DNA of 64,000 nt from Bathynomus jamesi (taxonomy: Eukaryota; Arthropoda; Malacostraca; Isopoda; Cirolanidae): positions 49,160 through 113,159 of the forward strand of contig JAJOZX010012091.1 in the NCBI GenBank assembly GCA_023014485.1, given 5' to 3'. A program made the position numbers and the translations under genes. Shown here one piece after another: positions 9,830 to 20,899 of this stretch; the first letter of the stretch is position 1; each line of letters starts with the position of its first letter. The notes under the pieces are model-generated. The model had not been told where the DNA came from. It worked only from the letters and a program-made list of their open reading frames with translations, and made no database searches.

Positions 9830-9831
9830 TA

Positions 9832-12062
9832 GTATGCGACAGATGCCCCAGCAAATCCAGGGTACGTCTCGCGGACTCGCGCAGCCGGCGAAGGTGGGGA
9901 ATCCAGCTCAAACGGCTGTCGAAAACCATACCCAAGAAGAGTACTGATGGAACGAGGGCCAGAGGCTGACCCCCGAGTGTAAGGTTAAAGGCCGGGATGG
10001 CGCCGGATCCCCGTCTCCTCGACGGAAGGAAGGCCACACACGAAGTCTTCGGGGAAGACAACGTAAGGCCCACCGACGACGCCCAGGGTTCAACCCGATT
10101 GACCGCGAGTTGGACTTGCCTCTCCACGAGGGGGGGACTCGTCCCCGCGGCATAGACAGCCAGATCATCTGCGTAGATGGAACAGCGCACCGAGGGCGGA
10201 AGAGCTCCCGGTAGCGCAGACATAACTAGGTTGAAGCAGGAGACGCTTAACACACACCCCTGGGGCACCCCCTCCTCCTGAACATACAGGGCAGATAGGG
10301 CCGCCCCATTACGGACGCGGAAAGTGCGACGGCAGAGGAAGTTGCGAAGAAACGTGGGCAAAAAGCCCACAAAACCAAGAGACTTCAAACGGTCCATGAC
10401 AACTCCCCGACGGGTCGTGTCATAGGCCTTTTGGACGTCAAAAAAGACGGCCAGAACAAGATTCCGGCAGGAAAATGCCTCCCGTACATCATGGCCAAGG
10501 AGGAGAAGGGGGTCCAGAGTATCCCGAAATCGAAGAAAACCATACTGGGTCGGGGGGCATAACCCAAGCGACTCCAGTGTAAAGGAAAGTCGGACGGCCA
10601 CCATCTTTTCGAGGAGCTTGCATAAGCAGCTCGTCAAAGCAATAGGCCGATAGCTCGCCACCTCCGCCGGATCCTTCCCCGGCTTAGGTATCGGGACCAC
10701 AATCGCCCCCCTCCAACGGGAAGGGAACGACCCCTCAACCCACATCCGGTTGAAAAGATCCAGCAAGAAGTGCAGGGCCATCGGGTGCAGATTCCAAAGA
10801 AAGTCATACGGAATGTCATCAGGGCCAGGGGCGGAAGAACGACGGGTTGCCAAGGCAGCCCGAAGTTCCCGCATCGGAAAGAGATGGTTATAGGGCTCGT
10901 TCCCAGGGGGCGGGAACGTGACCTCCGATAAAGGGCGATCCGCAGCTGAAGGCGAACGGGAAACCGCAGCAAAAGCACCGGCCAGCCGATCAGCCACAGC
11001 AGCAGGATCCGAAAGGAAGCCGTCCCCGTCCCGAAGGACGGGGCGACTAGCAGGGACTGGCTTCCCCTCGATACTACGTACCTTCCGCCACACAGCAGCA
11101 GAAGGGGTAGATGAGGAGATGCCGGACACAAAAGCACGCCAAGAGGCCCAACGGGCCAACTTGAGAGTCAGGCGGGCGAAAGCCTTCGCCCGCCGCATCT
11201 CAATCAAGTGGCCCGCGCGCAGGGTGCGGTGGAAGCGGCGCGTTGCCCTCTTCCTCTCGCACACCGCCTGGTGACATGCTGGAGTCCACCACGGGACGCT
11301 ACGAGTCCGCGGGTTACCGGAAGATCGAGGAATACAGTCCTCCGCGACGCCCATCACCACCCGCTCGAAGAACTCCAAGCTCAATACCGAACGGACAATG
11401 ACGGAACGAGCTCTGAAAGATGGCCAGTCAGCCCGCGCAAGGCACCACCTCGGTCGAGACGAAACGCCCGGCTGCGGACCGACCGGCTCAAGACAGACTG
11501 GGTAATGATCACTGCCATAAGAGTCCCCCAACACCTTCCACGAAAAATCGAGTAAGGCATCGAGGGACACCAAGGAGAGATCAATACAGGTAAATGAACC
11601 CGTGAGTTCGTGGAAGTAAGTAGGCTCACCGGAATTGAGACACGCAAAGGAAAGTTCCTCCATTAAGGAGAGTAAAATACCAGCAACATTAGTCGACCGA
11701 ACATCTCCCCAAGCCGGGTCGCGACTGTTAAAGTCCCCGAGGAGGAGAAACGGTCGGGGTAGTTGCAGCACCAACTCGCGAACCGCGTCGCGAGAAGGAG
11801 GGTCATGAGGAGGAATATAAACCGAGCAGGCAGTGTACTGGCGATCTAAAAAGAGCCGCACAGCCACAGCCTGCAAGGAAGTGCGAAGAGGCACACCACG
11901 CGATGGTAACGAATGATGCACGTAAATCGCCGCACCCCGCCGGCGTGTGCGCTCATCCGGGGTGCAAGGGAAACCAACATAGCCAGAGAGACGAGGGAGT
12001 CCCCGCGCAGCCAGGATAGTCTCCTGGAGACAAACACAGGAAGGCCGCTCGCTCTCCAGCAT
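9832..12062 (-). CDS. LINE copy 1 ORF2, N-terminal half: endonuclease and reverse transcriptase
   Basis: Reading down from 12062, the apurinic-type endonuclease shows CLQETIL (Glu), LLGDFNSRDPAW (catalytic DFN) and GSDHYPVCL (SDH). The reverse transcriptase follows with APGPDDIPYDFL, YRPIALTSCLCKLLEK, VFFDVQKAYDT, GVPQGCVLS and the catalytic IYADDLAVYA. The frame is open for about 740 codons until the mariner insertion at 9829. The true N-terminus lies upstream: WNCRG at about 12100 is separated from LLANWENLASM by a one-base frameshift. Together with the part at 7078-8450 it forms one ORF2. It would nick target DNA and reverse-transcribe the element's RNA, but is now disrupted. Confidence 0.9.
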
Positions 12063-12191
12063 GGAGGCAAGGTTCTCCCAGTTAGCTAAAAGCCCCTACA
12101 GTTCCAATGCAAGATGGAACTGTAAGGGGAAGCGGCATTATAAGAGGCAGAGAAACAGCGAAATAGCCACGGACCAAGCTGAGCAGCAAAC

Positions 12192-14146
12192 TCAACGGTC
12201 CGTAACCAGGGACGGAATCGGTTTCCCCGACTCACCCAGAACTGGGGGGGTAGGGGCCACCGACTCCGCATCTGCTGCACCCGTAGTAGAACGAGAAGCG
12301 GAGAGTAGAACAGGGAGGTCAGAGGGGAGCTCTCCCGGCGGGGGGAGAGACGACGAGTCGGGCCCAGCCGAAACCCCCAACTCCCCACTAGAGGGGGACC
12401 GGGGGGAACCAGCTGTTCGAGGGCTCGTCAAACCAGACAAGCACTGACGGGGGGGAGAGGAAAGGTCGACCACAGGTGGGAGAGGTAGATCCAGGAGAGA
12501 GACCCGACCACTCTCAGCAGGAGCCGGAGAGAGAGAGACTCCATGAAGGAGGGTCAGGCCCCTCTCGACCGGGTCTATCATGGGAACAGAGTCAGTAATC
12601 GAGGGTGTCATGGGGCGGTGTACCTCGACCGACACCCGGACACTGGTCGGGGCACCGGGAGGTGACGCCTCACCAGCGCTCCGTATAGGGGGGGGGGGGG
12701 AGTCCCGAGCGGATCAGGAACAGCGCGCCGCTTCCCCTCCGGTGAAGACGGGGAAGAAGGGGAAGCAAGGCGAGCAGCAGTCAGGATCGGGTCGGAAGGA
12801 CTCCGACTCCGACCACGGCGACGCTTCCTCCTCTCCTTCGGGGCATCCCCCTCCCCACCCGAGAGACGAGTAGGCAAGGATCCAGACCCCAAGGCCGGAG
12901 GGGGAGAAGGGGCACTTGTAGGCAGGGAATCAGATGGGATGTCAGAAAGTGAGGCAGGGAATCAGATGGGATGTCAGAAAGTGAGGCAGAGGAACAAGAA
13001 GGACCCGCGGCGCCAGGAGGACCACCAACCCCCGGGACTTCCAGGGGGGGCACCACTCCAGTAGACGCCGGGGTAGCACGGGAGGGGCCCGAGGACCCGC
13101 CAGGGCCAAGAGCCGCAGCGTAGGACAACCCCCGCCGCGGCTCCCGGTCACGGATCTTATCGCGCGCCTCCCGCGCACTAAGGAATTCGGTAGTCCTTAA
13201 GGACCGCACCTCAAATTCAAACTTGAAAACGGGACAGTCCCGAGAAGAGGAAGGATGGGCCCCCGAACAGTTCGAGCACCGCGGGGGCTTCGTGCACGGG
13301 GTAGGGTGCGCAGGCCCACCGCAGCGGACACATAGCTTACCCTCACGGCGGCACGCAGAGCTAACATGGCCGAACCGGTTGCAGCCAAAGCAGCGAACCG
13401 GGTCAGGCACATATGGTCGCACCGAAAACTCACACGACCGGCGATCACCCATGCCCCAGAACACCTGGGCCGGAGGCACAAGGGAGTCAAAGGTCAGGAG
13501 CAGACGAGCGGACGGGGTAAGAGCACCATCCCGGCGCGACGAAAAGCGGAAGACCTTCGTTACCCCCTGGGGGCAAGATCCTCCTGCAACTCGCCAACCG
13601 GGAATGACAGCAGACGGGAAGCGAAAATGGTGCCTTGACAGCTATTCAATTGCGGATGGGGAGTCACAGAAACTCTGCAACCCAAGACATCCTGCAACTG
13701 TAGAAGGGACCCAGTCACCCCGAAGAACGGGACTTCAAAAGAAGAGACCCATCCCTCAGAGGGCGGATATCATAACGACAGGGAACCCCTATCGTCTTAA
13801 GGCGCTGAAACACCCGTTCCGAGTTGCCCGGAAGGGAGCCAGCGGAAGGGCGGAGAACAAGGAACCTGTCCACCGGACAGAAATTGACAGCAGAGACAGG
13901 TCCATGTGTAACGGTAACCGAGAGTGGGCGAGAGAACAAGGGCCGCGAAGACCCCGCCCTACGGCCACCACGAGTCCGGCCACGAGAGCCAGACACCGCA
14001 GAGGACGAGAGGGGGCCATACGGCTTGAGGGTCAATCCAGCGGAGGCAGAGGCCGCTGAACGACCAGTAGTAGTAGTCTGATCCAAATCCAAGGGCGGGC
14101 CAGAGTCGTCAACAAGAGGGGAGTGAAGTTTAGTAATAGAACCCAT
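12192..14146 (-). pseudogene. LINE copy 1 ORF1: gag-like RNA-binding protein with zinc knuckles
   Basis: A likely start is the ATG at 14146 (MGSITKLHSPLVDD), homologous to the start of ORF1 in the other copy. VDRFLVLRPSAGSLPGNSER (about 13870-13820) and SVRPYVPDPVRC follow. Then come three CCHC-type knuckles: CFGCNRFGHVSSAC (CX2CX4HX4C), CVRCGGPAHPTPC and CSNCSGAHPSSSRDC, at about 13410-13250. The C-terminal third is proline- and serine-rich. Frameshifts occur near 13720, 12950 and 12640, the second caused by a 32-bp tandem duplication. ORF1 proteins of this class coat the LINE RNA. It is a broken gene. Confidence 0.82.
12921..12984 (-). repeat. Exact 32-bp tandem duplication inside LINE ORF1
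   Basis: The unit at 12921-12952 (beginning GGCAGGGAATCAGATGGGAT) repeats exactly at 12953-12984. As 32 is not a multiple of three, it shifts the ORF1 frame. It is therefore a post-insertion or defective-copy change. Confidence 0.95.
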
Positions 14147-14669
14147 AAACAGTATTTTTACAAAAAACGGCAGCCTCGGACCCAAGGCGATGCACCAGCC
14201 GCCGCTGCATCCTTCAAAGCGCAGGCCCAACGTCCCGGGTAGCCCGCCCCCCAACCTAACTGTCGTTTTAAAAACAGCAGATTGGCACTACGGAGATTTG
14301 TCCGTTAAGGGCCAAGCAAAGACCCAATCCAGACGCAGCAGCGGTCCGGGCGCCCGTACCGTCCCCGGAGCACGGCTCAGCCACGGAGCGATGCCCCCCG
14401 GCGGGTGCACCCGATAAACCCAAGACTGCAAATACAAACAGAGGGGGGGGGATACTACGATTGACAGAGGCACAGGACCGGGTCAAGACAAAAGAAATTC
14501 CGGGAGAGACGGAAAAAAAGGAGGAGCAAAAAGAAAAGAAAAGGGGGGGGGGGAAACGCAACTAGGTAACTCTTCGCCCACACCCCGCGAGGAGTTGAGG
14601 AAACCTCAACAACCCACGAGGTGTACGAGCCCCCTCGGCCCGGCAAGCCGGAGTACCTAATCGAGGGGG

Positions 14670-14716
<47 letters not shown>
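14670..14716. repeat. (TA)n/(TG)n microsatellite at the LINE 5' junction
   Basis: About 26 bp of TA dinucleotides is followed by about 20 bp of TG. A matching (TA)n tract at 6892-6920 borders the other end of the LINE, consistent with insertion into one TA array. Confidence 0.9.
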
Positions 14717-15499
14717 AATCTTATAATGAAAGTTGTTTCATGTAAACAACAGTTCAAGCAGCAGCAGCAGCAGCAGACAGAAAGGCTATATTCTACAGTA
14801 CTTTTATGCGCTTACAAATGCTTCTAACTTGGGGTTTAAGGCAAGATAACTAATTATGTGCTCTCTTGTTAAAGAACTCGACCAAATTACACTAACTTGA
14901 ACTACGCTGGCTGGCAAATGGCAATCTATTTAAAAAATTAATTATATAACAGTACCATTTAATCCTTTCCACGATTCATTCACATTTCTTAAAATTTGTC
15001 TTAACTAACTTTCAAACTGCACATCGAATACACATTAAATAAACTGTCAAAATTCACTTATATTTTCCATAAACTAAAACACCACAGTTCAAAAAACTTG
15101 CTACTCAATCCGTATTACACCCTTGCACACCTTCACATTCTGTACAATGTGAATCAAACGATACGCATAAAAAATTGTCAAAACCAACTCAGAGCACACA
15201 AGTTCAAATCCCTTAAACTCTCTTAAGCTTAACAACTCGCACAAACTGAATATCTGGCCAAATTATTCAAAAAATATTGTATAAGGAAGCTCCTGCGTTA
15301 ATTACGCAAATATACCAAACACCAAGTAAACGTTTCGGTGAACCCAACACATGATAAATTTCACTTCCAGAAACCTAATTTTAGACTTGAACCATCAGAG
15401 AGATCCCTCTCATAACCACAAACATCAGTGATCATTTCCTACTTACGCTATATTCAATAACATTGTTCAGGTTGCGGACAAAACAACTATTGATTACAG
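14717..15499. other. Non-coding AT-rich interval with a short (CAG)n tract
   Basis: The only repeat I can point to is six CAG units at about 14758-14775. The rest is AT-rich, with stops in all frames and no recognisable family. Confidence 0.6.
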
Positions 15500-16112
15500 A
15501 ATATTCTCAGAGGTTAACAAAAGAAAATTTATTGGGGCTGTAGAAAATACTCGACTTGACTGTGACGAACCTTTAAACGACCCAGATCATACGTTTCAGT
15601 TCTTCTATGACACCTTAATCCACATTTTTAATATTTGCTTTCCTTTAAGGAGAAAAACAGTTTCGCCCAAAAGTGTCGAAAATCCATGGATCACCCAGGA
15701 ATTATCACTTCAATAAAGAACAGAGATGAATCATTCAAAATGCAATTACAGAGCAAAATTCCTAAAATACAATATACTCAATACAGAAACAAATTTGTTT
15801 AAAACAAAGTTGAAATCCCGATTAATAATGGCATACTAACAAAAATCTAGGATTTATGTCCACTAATATTGTTTAATATTGTAATACAAGTTTTAACTAT
15901 TAATAATACTTATTTACTTATTTATTTATTCTTATTAATTAATAACTCGCTGCTTATTTTTAATAAGGGCCCACTAAAGCCTAAAGCTTAAGGGCCAAAT
16001 TAAGTAAAATAAATAGTCGAGCTTCACAATTATTCATGTCATTGTAAATTGAAAAAATTTATTTATTTTATTAACAAAGGTTATTCTATTCTATTCTATT
16101 CTATTCTACTCC
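15500..16112 (+). mobile_element. Decayed LINE fragment ending in (ATTCT)n
   Basis: The plus strand at about 15540-15840 encodes, through frameshifts, a segment like FQFFYDTLIHIFNICFPLRR then NPWITQEL. This is the linker typically found between endonuclease and reverse transcriptase of jockey/CR1-type LINEs. An AT-rich 3' region follows and ends in about six TTCTA units at 16083-16108, which may be the LINE's simple-repeat tail. The RT domain is deleted. Clade assignment is not possible from so little sequence. Confidence 0.5.
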
Positions 16113-16129
16113 CCATATTCTATTCTTTC

Positions 16130-18260
16130 TTCTTCTTCTTCTTCCGCAGCTTATTATCCCATCTTTACATGGGGTTGCTGTTTTTGGTTCGTCTTCTCCA
16201 CTCTCCTCTGTCGTATACCACGTCCTCCTCCAAGTCCTTCTCCCTGATGTCCGCCACCACACAGTCCCTCCATCTCGTCTTCGGTCTTCCTCTTCTTCTC
16301 CGTCCCGGCAACTCCACCTGCAGCACTCTGCGCCCCACATACTCCTCCTCTCTTCTCCTGACGTGTCCATACCACCTCAGCCTGGCCTCCTGCACCTTCT
16401 TAGATGCTTCCGCCACCTTCATTCATTTCTGACCCTATCCCTCCTCGTCACTCCACACATCCATCTCAACATCTTCATTTCAGCCACATCGATTTTTCTT
16501 TCATTGCTCTTCTTCATTGGCACAGTCTCCATTCCATACAACCTTGCCGGCCTCACCACTGTTTTGAATACCTTTCCCTTCAGTTTCACTGGGACCCTCT
16601 TATCACAGAGCACCCCTGATACGTCTCTCCAGTTCTTCCACCCAGACTGTATTCTACATTTTATCTCTCTCTCTGCTCTCCCCTCTGCATCCACTGTTGA
16701 CCCCAAGTATTTAAAATACTCCACCGTCTTAACACGCTCTCCACTCAATGTCACTTCCCTCCTCGGTCCTGCTGCACATCACATCTCATATATTCGGTCT
16801 TCTTTCGGCTAATTCTCATCCCCCTACTTTCCAACGCCTCTCTCCAATTTTCCAACTGCTGCTCCACCTCCTCTTTCGTCTCCCCACTCAACACAACATC
16901 GTCTGCATACATCATGCACCACGGCGCCTCCCCTCTAATCCTGTCCGTCAACACATCGAATACCACATTGAAAAGGAAGGGGCTCAAAGCTGATCCTTGG
17001 TGCAGACCAACTTCCACCCCAAAGCTCTCTGACACACCCACGCTACTCCTCACCTTAGTTGTTACTCCCCTGTACATCCCCTTGATCAGTTTAACATACT
17101 TCTCCGGTACCATCTTTTCCCTTAAGCATCTCCAAACTTCCTGCCGTGGTATCCTATCATATGCCTTCTCCAAGTCAATAAAAACCATGTGCAACGCCTT
17201 CTGCCCCTCTCTGTACCTCTCTGCCAACTGTTTCAATGCAAAAACTGCATCTGTCGTTCTCCTTCCCGGCATAAATCCAAACTGTTCCACTGACACTTCC
17301 GCTTCGTCTCTCAACCTACTCTCCACTATTCGCTCCCATATCTTCATTGTATGTGATATTAGCTTGATCCCTCTATAATTCGTGCAATCTTGTACATCTC
17401 CCTTCTCTTTGAATATAGGCACTATGATGCTGGTCCGCCACTCATCCGGAATCACCTCCTGGTCAAACAACTTCTGCATTAGATCCCACACCAGATCCAC
17501 CCCCTCATCTCCCAGTGCCTTCCATGCCTCGGCTGGTATCTCGTCTGGGTTAGTCGCTTTGTTATTTTTCATCCTATTCAGAGCACGACTCACTTCCATC
17601 CTCCCCACTTGTTCTGTCATAGCTACATTTGGTAATCCATCCTCATAGAAAGATCTTGGTTTCTTTATTTAATAATTCCTCAAAATATTCCTTCCATCTA
17701 TCCTTTATCTCTTCATCTCTTTGCAGCACCGCCCCCTCCCTTCCCTTAATTTGTTTTACCTGTGTAAAGTCTTTTGTCGCTCTATTTCTGCTCTTAGCCA
17801 ATCTGTATATCTTCTTTTGTCCTTCACGATCCTCTAAATCCTCATACATCTGCCGATATGCCTCCGCCTTTGCTCTCGCCACTGCTCTCTTTGCCTGTTT
17901 CTTTGCTTCTTTATATACCACCTTACACTCTTCACTCCTCGATTCTTCCCATAACTTCTTAGTTTCTCTCTTACTTCGTAGTGCTCTTTGGATCTCGTCA
18001 CTCCACCACCATCCTTCCTTATCTTCCCACACTTTACCTGATGTTTCCCCCAATATGTCTCTACCTGCCGTTCTCATGACATTCGCATTATGTACCCACC
18101 AATCCTGTACATTCTGTTCAACAACATGGATTTCACTCAACACTCACTCTCTAAATTCCCGTTTCTTCCCCTCCTCTCTCAGTTTGTACCACCTAATTCT
18201 CCTCACTGTTGTTCCTCGGGTCTTTCTTCCTCTTTTCAACATCACATCCATGACTACCAA
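16130..18260 (-). mobile_element. 5'-truncated RTE-type LINE with 17-bp target duplication
   Basis: The element is bounded by the direct repeat CCATATTCTATTCTTTC at 16113-16129 and 18261-18277. On the minus strand it ends in a (GAA)n tail next to the first repeat, as RTE elements end in short simple repeats. The endonuclease domain is missing, so it is 5'-truncated at insertion. The body encodes the linker, reverse transcriptase and C-terminus. Confidence 0.88.
16165..18143 (-). pseudogene. RTE-type LINE reverse transcriptase (truncated, frameshifted)
   Basis: Four consecutive pieces make one protein. 18143-17643 is a basic linker (WWWSDEIQRALRSKRE). 17620-16751 is the reverse transcriptase: NPDEIPAEAWKALG, CTNYRGIKLISHTMKIWER, GFMPGRRTTDAVF, VFIDLEKAYDRIPR, the LHQGSALSPFLF motif and the catalytic CMMYADDVVLSG. 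16754-16419 has EYFKYLGSTV and thumb-like sequence with MKMLRWMCGVTRRDRVRNE. 16422-16165 has RLRWYGHVRRREEEYVGRRV and GRPKTRW. The wording of these motifs is typical of RTE/BovB-like LINEs. Frameshifts between the pieces and the lost endonuclease make it inactive. A related endonuclease scrap lies at about 46.9-47.4 kb. Confidence 0.88.
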
Positions 18261-18277
18261 CCATATTCTATTCTTTC

Positions 18278-18826
18278 AGTTCTTCTAAAACTTGCTGAAA
18301 AATTTCTGCTATGTCACTCTTCTCTCTCTACTGTATTTTGAATGATAAAATTTTAAAAAATACAGTATTAAATAAGAACGCATTTATAACAATTTTAAGC
18401 TTCACCTTAATACCAAATAAGAACATAAAGATTAAGTAAACTCCAGTTTAGCCAATCGTTTACATTAAGTATAGAGCTATACAAAGAGTATACATGTCCC
18501 CAATTGCGTCATAACTTTCGATTATATTATGAATGTGTAGTCACTGATATTCAAAAAGGACTCTCTTACTTTATTTTTATTTCTGTCAAAATTTTTGAAT
18601 AAAATCTGACCTACCTGGTTTATGTGATCTTTGTTCTTAACCCAACAAAGTTTATATAAGTAATGACAACCATCCATTTTGTGAGTTTTTAACGAAACTC
18701 AAACGCATCAAGTTGTTTATTTGACAGCAGGCTTAAACGCTGCCAATTGTCCAAAATTATTATACTGTACTACATCCTGATATAAATTACTCGCGTATAT
18801 AACTACTTGCGTAAATTGCTAAAGCA
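18278..18826. other. Non-coding AT-rich interval before the 18.8-kb frame
   Basis: I see no repeat pair or long frame. There is no clear TATA box or splice acceptor that I would tie to the frame starting at 18827. Confidence 0.55.
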
Positions 18827-20356
18827 ATGGCTGTGAACAATTTCGTTCCTCCACAAAACTGGGAGTCGAGGATTTAATACTGGGAAGAAGAGAGAAATGT
18901 TATAGAAAGACATCGCAGCATCATAAGATGGATTGAGGACGGCTAGAGAGCTTTAGCTGAAGAAAGAATGGAGAAAATGAAACAATAATTAAGGACTTAC
19001 TCATTTCAGAAGGAACAAAAAACTTGTTCAGAATATAAAAGTAGGATTGTTTCACGAGAAAATGAAGTTCAAAATTAGGCGAAAGTTCCGTAGTTTTACC
19101 AGAGTTAAGGAGCAGTGAATAGATCCAGAATGGAAAAGAATGAAAAGTTAACAGCTTATTCGTAAAAATACCAACATTACGTAAGTACGATTGGTTTAGA
19201 AGAACAGCAAGATGATAGTGAAAGACCTACTTACATTAATTATCATCAACAAAATGGATATATGGATAATAACTGTGCCGAGAACGAAAGGAGAAATGAT
19301 ACGTGGAGGTTTTACGAGGATCAGTTTAGAACAGAGAAAAGTAGGCCTACAGCATAAAACAACGAAAGATTCCCTTATATTAAGTTTCAAGACCGAATTG
19401 GAGATATGGGCAAGCAGTGTAGAGAGAAGGAAAGAAGAAACGATACGTCGAGGTTTTATGAAGATGAATTTCGAAGCGAGCAAAGTACAACGTCGACAAG
19501 AAAAACGTGTCCTTCCATTAAGTATCAAGAAAAATGTGGAGCTATAAAAAAGGTGTGGAGAGAGAAGGAAAGGAGGAGTGATACGTGGAGGTTTCATGAT
19601 AAATAATTTAGAACATAAACGAGGGAAAGATGCCCTGACATTCGGGATCAAGAAAAAACTGGAGCTATAACAAAATTGTGGAGAGAAAAGGAAAGAAGGA
19701 ATGATACGTGCGAGTTTTATAAAGATTACTTTACAAGGGAACAAAGTACAACGTCAACAAGAGAAACGTGTTCTTCCATTAAGTATTAAGAAATAAGTGA
19801 AGCTACGAGTATAACAAAGTTGTGGAAAGAGAAGGAAAGAAGGAGTGATAAGTAGAGGTTCTATGATGATGAATTTAGACCATAAACAAGTGAAAAATTC
19901 CCTAAGATTAGATATCAGGAAAAAAGTGGAGATATGTGCAGACATTGTAGAGAGGAGGAAAGGGAATAAGATACGAATGAATATGAGGAAGAAACATTAA
20001 GAGAAAGAGCTTTTGAAGAGCGAAGAAGATAAAGACAAAACTTGAAAGAAAAGTATGAAAAATCAGGAGCCATTGAAAAGTAATAGAAAAGATGTGAAAA
20101 GGGAAAATGGCGAAAACTATTTCAATGGAGAAAAGGTGAGAAGAGGAAAACGATGAAGGAGTCAAACGAGTTGGAGTAAGAGAAGGAAAGTAGAAAAGAT
20201 ATGGAACGAAAATGGAATGAGGATCAAACCACCAATTTAATGCAAAGACAATCATTGAACTGTGACGAAATGTAACCTTAGAGAAGGAAAAAAACGAAAA
20301 GGATCACTGAAATCTTTTTGAAGGCATAAAAAATTTTGCTTCGAATTCATCATTGA
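18827..20356 (+). CDS. Putative 509-residue repeat protein readable only if UAA/UAG encode Gln
   Basis: From an ATG in a favourable context (GCAATGG) at 18827 the frame runs 510 codons to TGA at 20354. It contains 21 in-frame TAA or TAG (15 and 6) and no earlier TGA. I count about 35 TGA trinucleotides in the interval, all others out of frame. No frameshift is needed. The product would be Lys/Arg/Glu/Gln-rich, without a signal peptide or membrane segment. It has six degenerate repeats with a core like KERRNDTWRFYEDEF whose Asp-Thr starts lie at 19298, 19442, 19580, 19703, 19847 and 19970, spaced 48, 46, 41, 48 and 41 codons. TAA at 19787 aligns with CAA at 19526, supporting Gln; TAG at 19853 aligns with TGG at 19304, against it. 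I do not recognise the family. Alternatives are a Gln-rich pseudogene or a gene from an organism with the ciliate-type code. Confidence 0.45.
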
Positions 20357-20752
20357 AAAAGAATTTTAAAGAAATAATATACCTTTTGTAAATATGTAAA
20401 TAGAGAAATTAAAATTTACTTCATCAATTAAAGTATTCGTAGTTTTCGGCTTTTGTTTCCTTATCCTAATATTTGAAACTGGTTTGAAATGTCTTTTTTT
20501 TGCATTTTTTTATTTTATTGAGTTATTGTGTGTATATTAAAGAAATAACAAAAAAATTCAACTTCAAAAATTAAATTGCACCACTTAAATCTAATTTCAT
20601 TACCGTTTAACTCCATTTTAGTGTAAAGTGACAAGGCAAACCTATTGTTCACGCACTCAGCTTCACTTTTGTTCAGTAAATGTATTAGAATTTGGTACCC
20701 ACACTTTGGAGGCTATGTGGGTTCATTTTAAACATTGGATTTAGGAAATATG
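20357..20752. other. Non-coding AT-rich interval
   Basis: This follows the TGA at 20354 and holds poly-T and poly-A runs but no frame or repeat I can support. No AATAAA signal close behind the TGA is evident. Confidence 0.5.
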
Positions 20753-20877
20753 GCAACGCTGCCAGTTGAAACTGGCAGCGTTGCCTTACGGCTTACGCCG
20801 CCAGTTGAAACTGGCAGCGTTGCCTTACGGCTTACGCCGCCAGTTGAAACTGGCAGCGTTGCCTTACGGCTTACGCC
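20753..20877. repeat. Perfect 39-bp tandem triplicate with internal palindrome
   Basis: Three exact 39-bp units occupy 20761-20799, 20800-20838 and 20839-20877. Each holds GCCAGTTGAAACTGGC, a short hairpin. The first copy extends to a 32-bp near-perfect palindrome at 20753-20784 (GCAACGCTGCCAGTT on one arm). As 39 is divisible by three, the plus strand would repeat the 13-residue peptide PVETGSVALRLTP. The frame there is short (20735-20917), so coding use is doubtful. The repeats are GC-rich compared with both flanks and lie at the left side of a hAT element whose left terminus I cannot find. Confidence 0.95.
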
Positions 20878-20899
20878 CTTACCTATCAACGATCAACTC

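Larger units (their letters stand above)
6921..14669 (-). mobile_element. I-type non-LTR retrotransposon, copy 1 (near full length)
   Basis: Read on the minus strand this element has a 5' region (14669-14147), a gag-like ORF1, an ORF2 with endonuclease, reverse transcriptase, RNase H and a C-terminal CCHC finger, and a poly(A) tail (poly-T at 6921 on the plus strand). Both ends abut (TA)n, so it appears to have inserted in a TA microsatellite and any duplication is hidden. Without the nested mariner it is about 6.37 kb, close to the 6.42 kb of the second copy. It is markedly GC-rich compared with its surroundings. Presence of RNase H places it with the I group of LINEs; the exact clade needs a phylogeny. 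Confidence 0.9.

Noticed and set aside
19196..19945. Minus-strand hydrophobic frame opposite the TAR-containing gene
   Set aside because: It is the exact codon-aligned antisense of the plus frame, open only where TTA, CTA and TCA codons are lacking. It closes with several stops outside that stretch, while the plus frame shows start, repeats and TGA end.
20761..20877. CRISPR-like repeats
   Set aside because: Units are directly adjacent with no spacers, in an animal genome.
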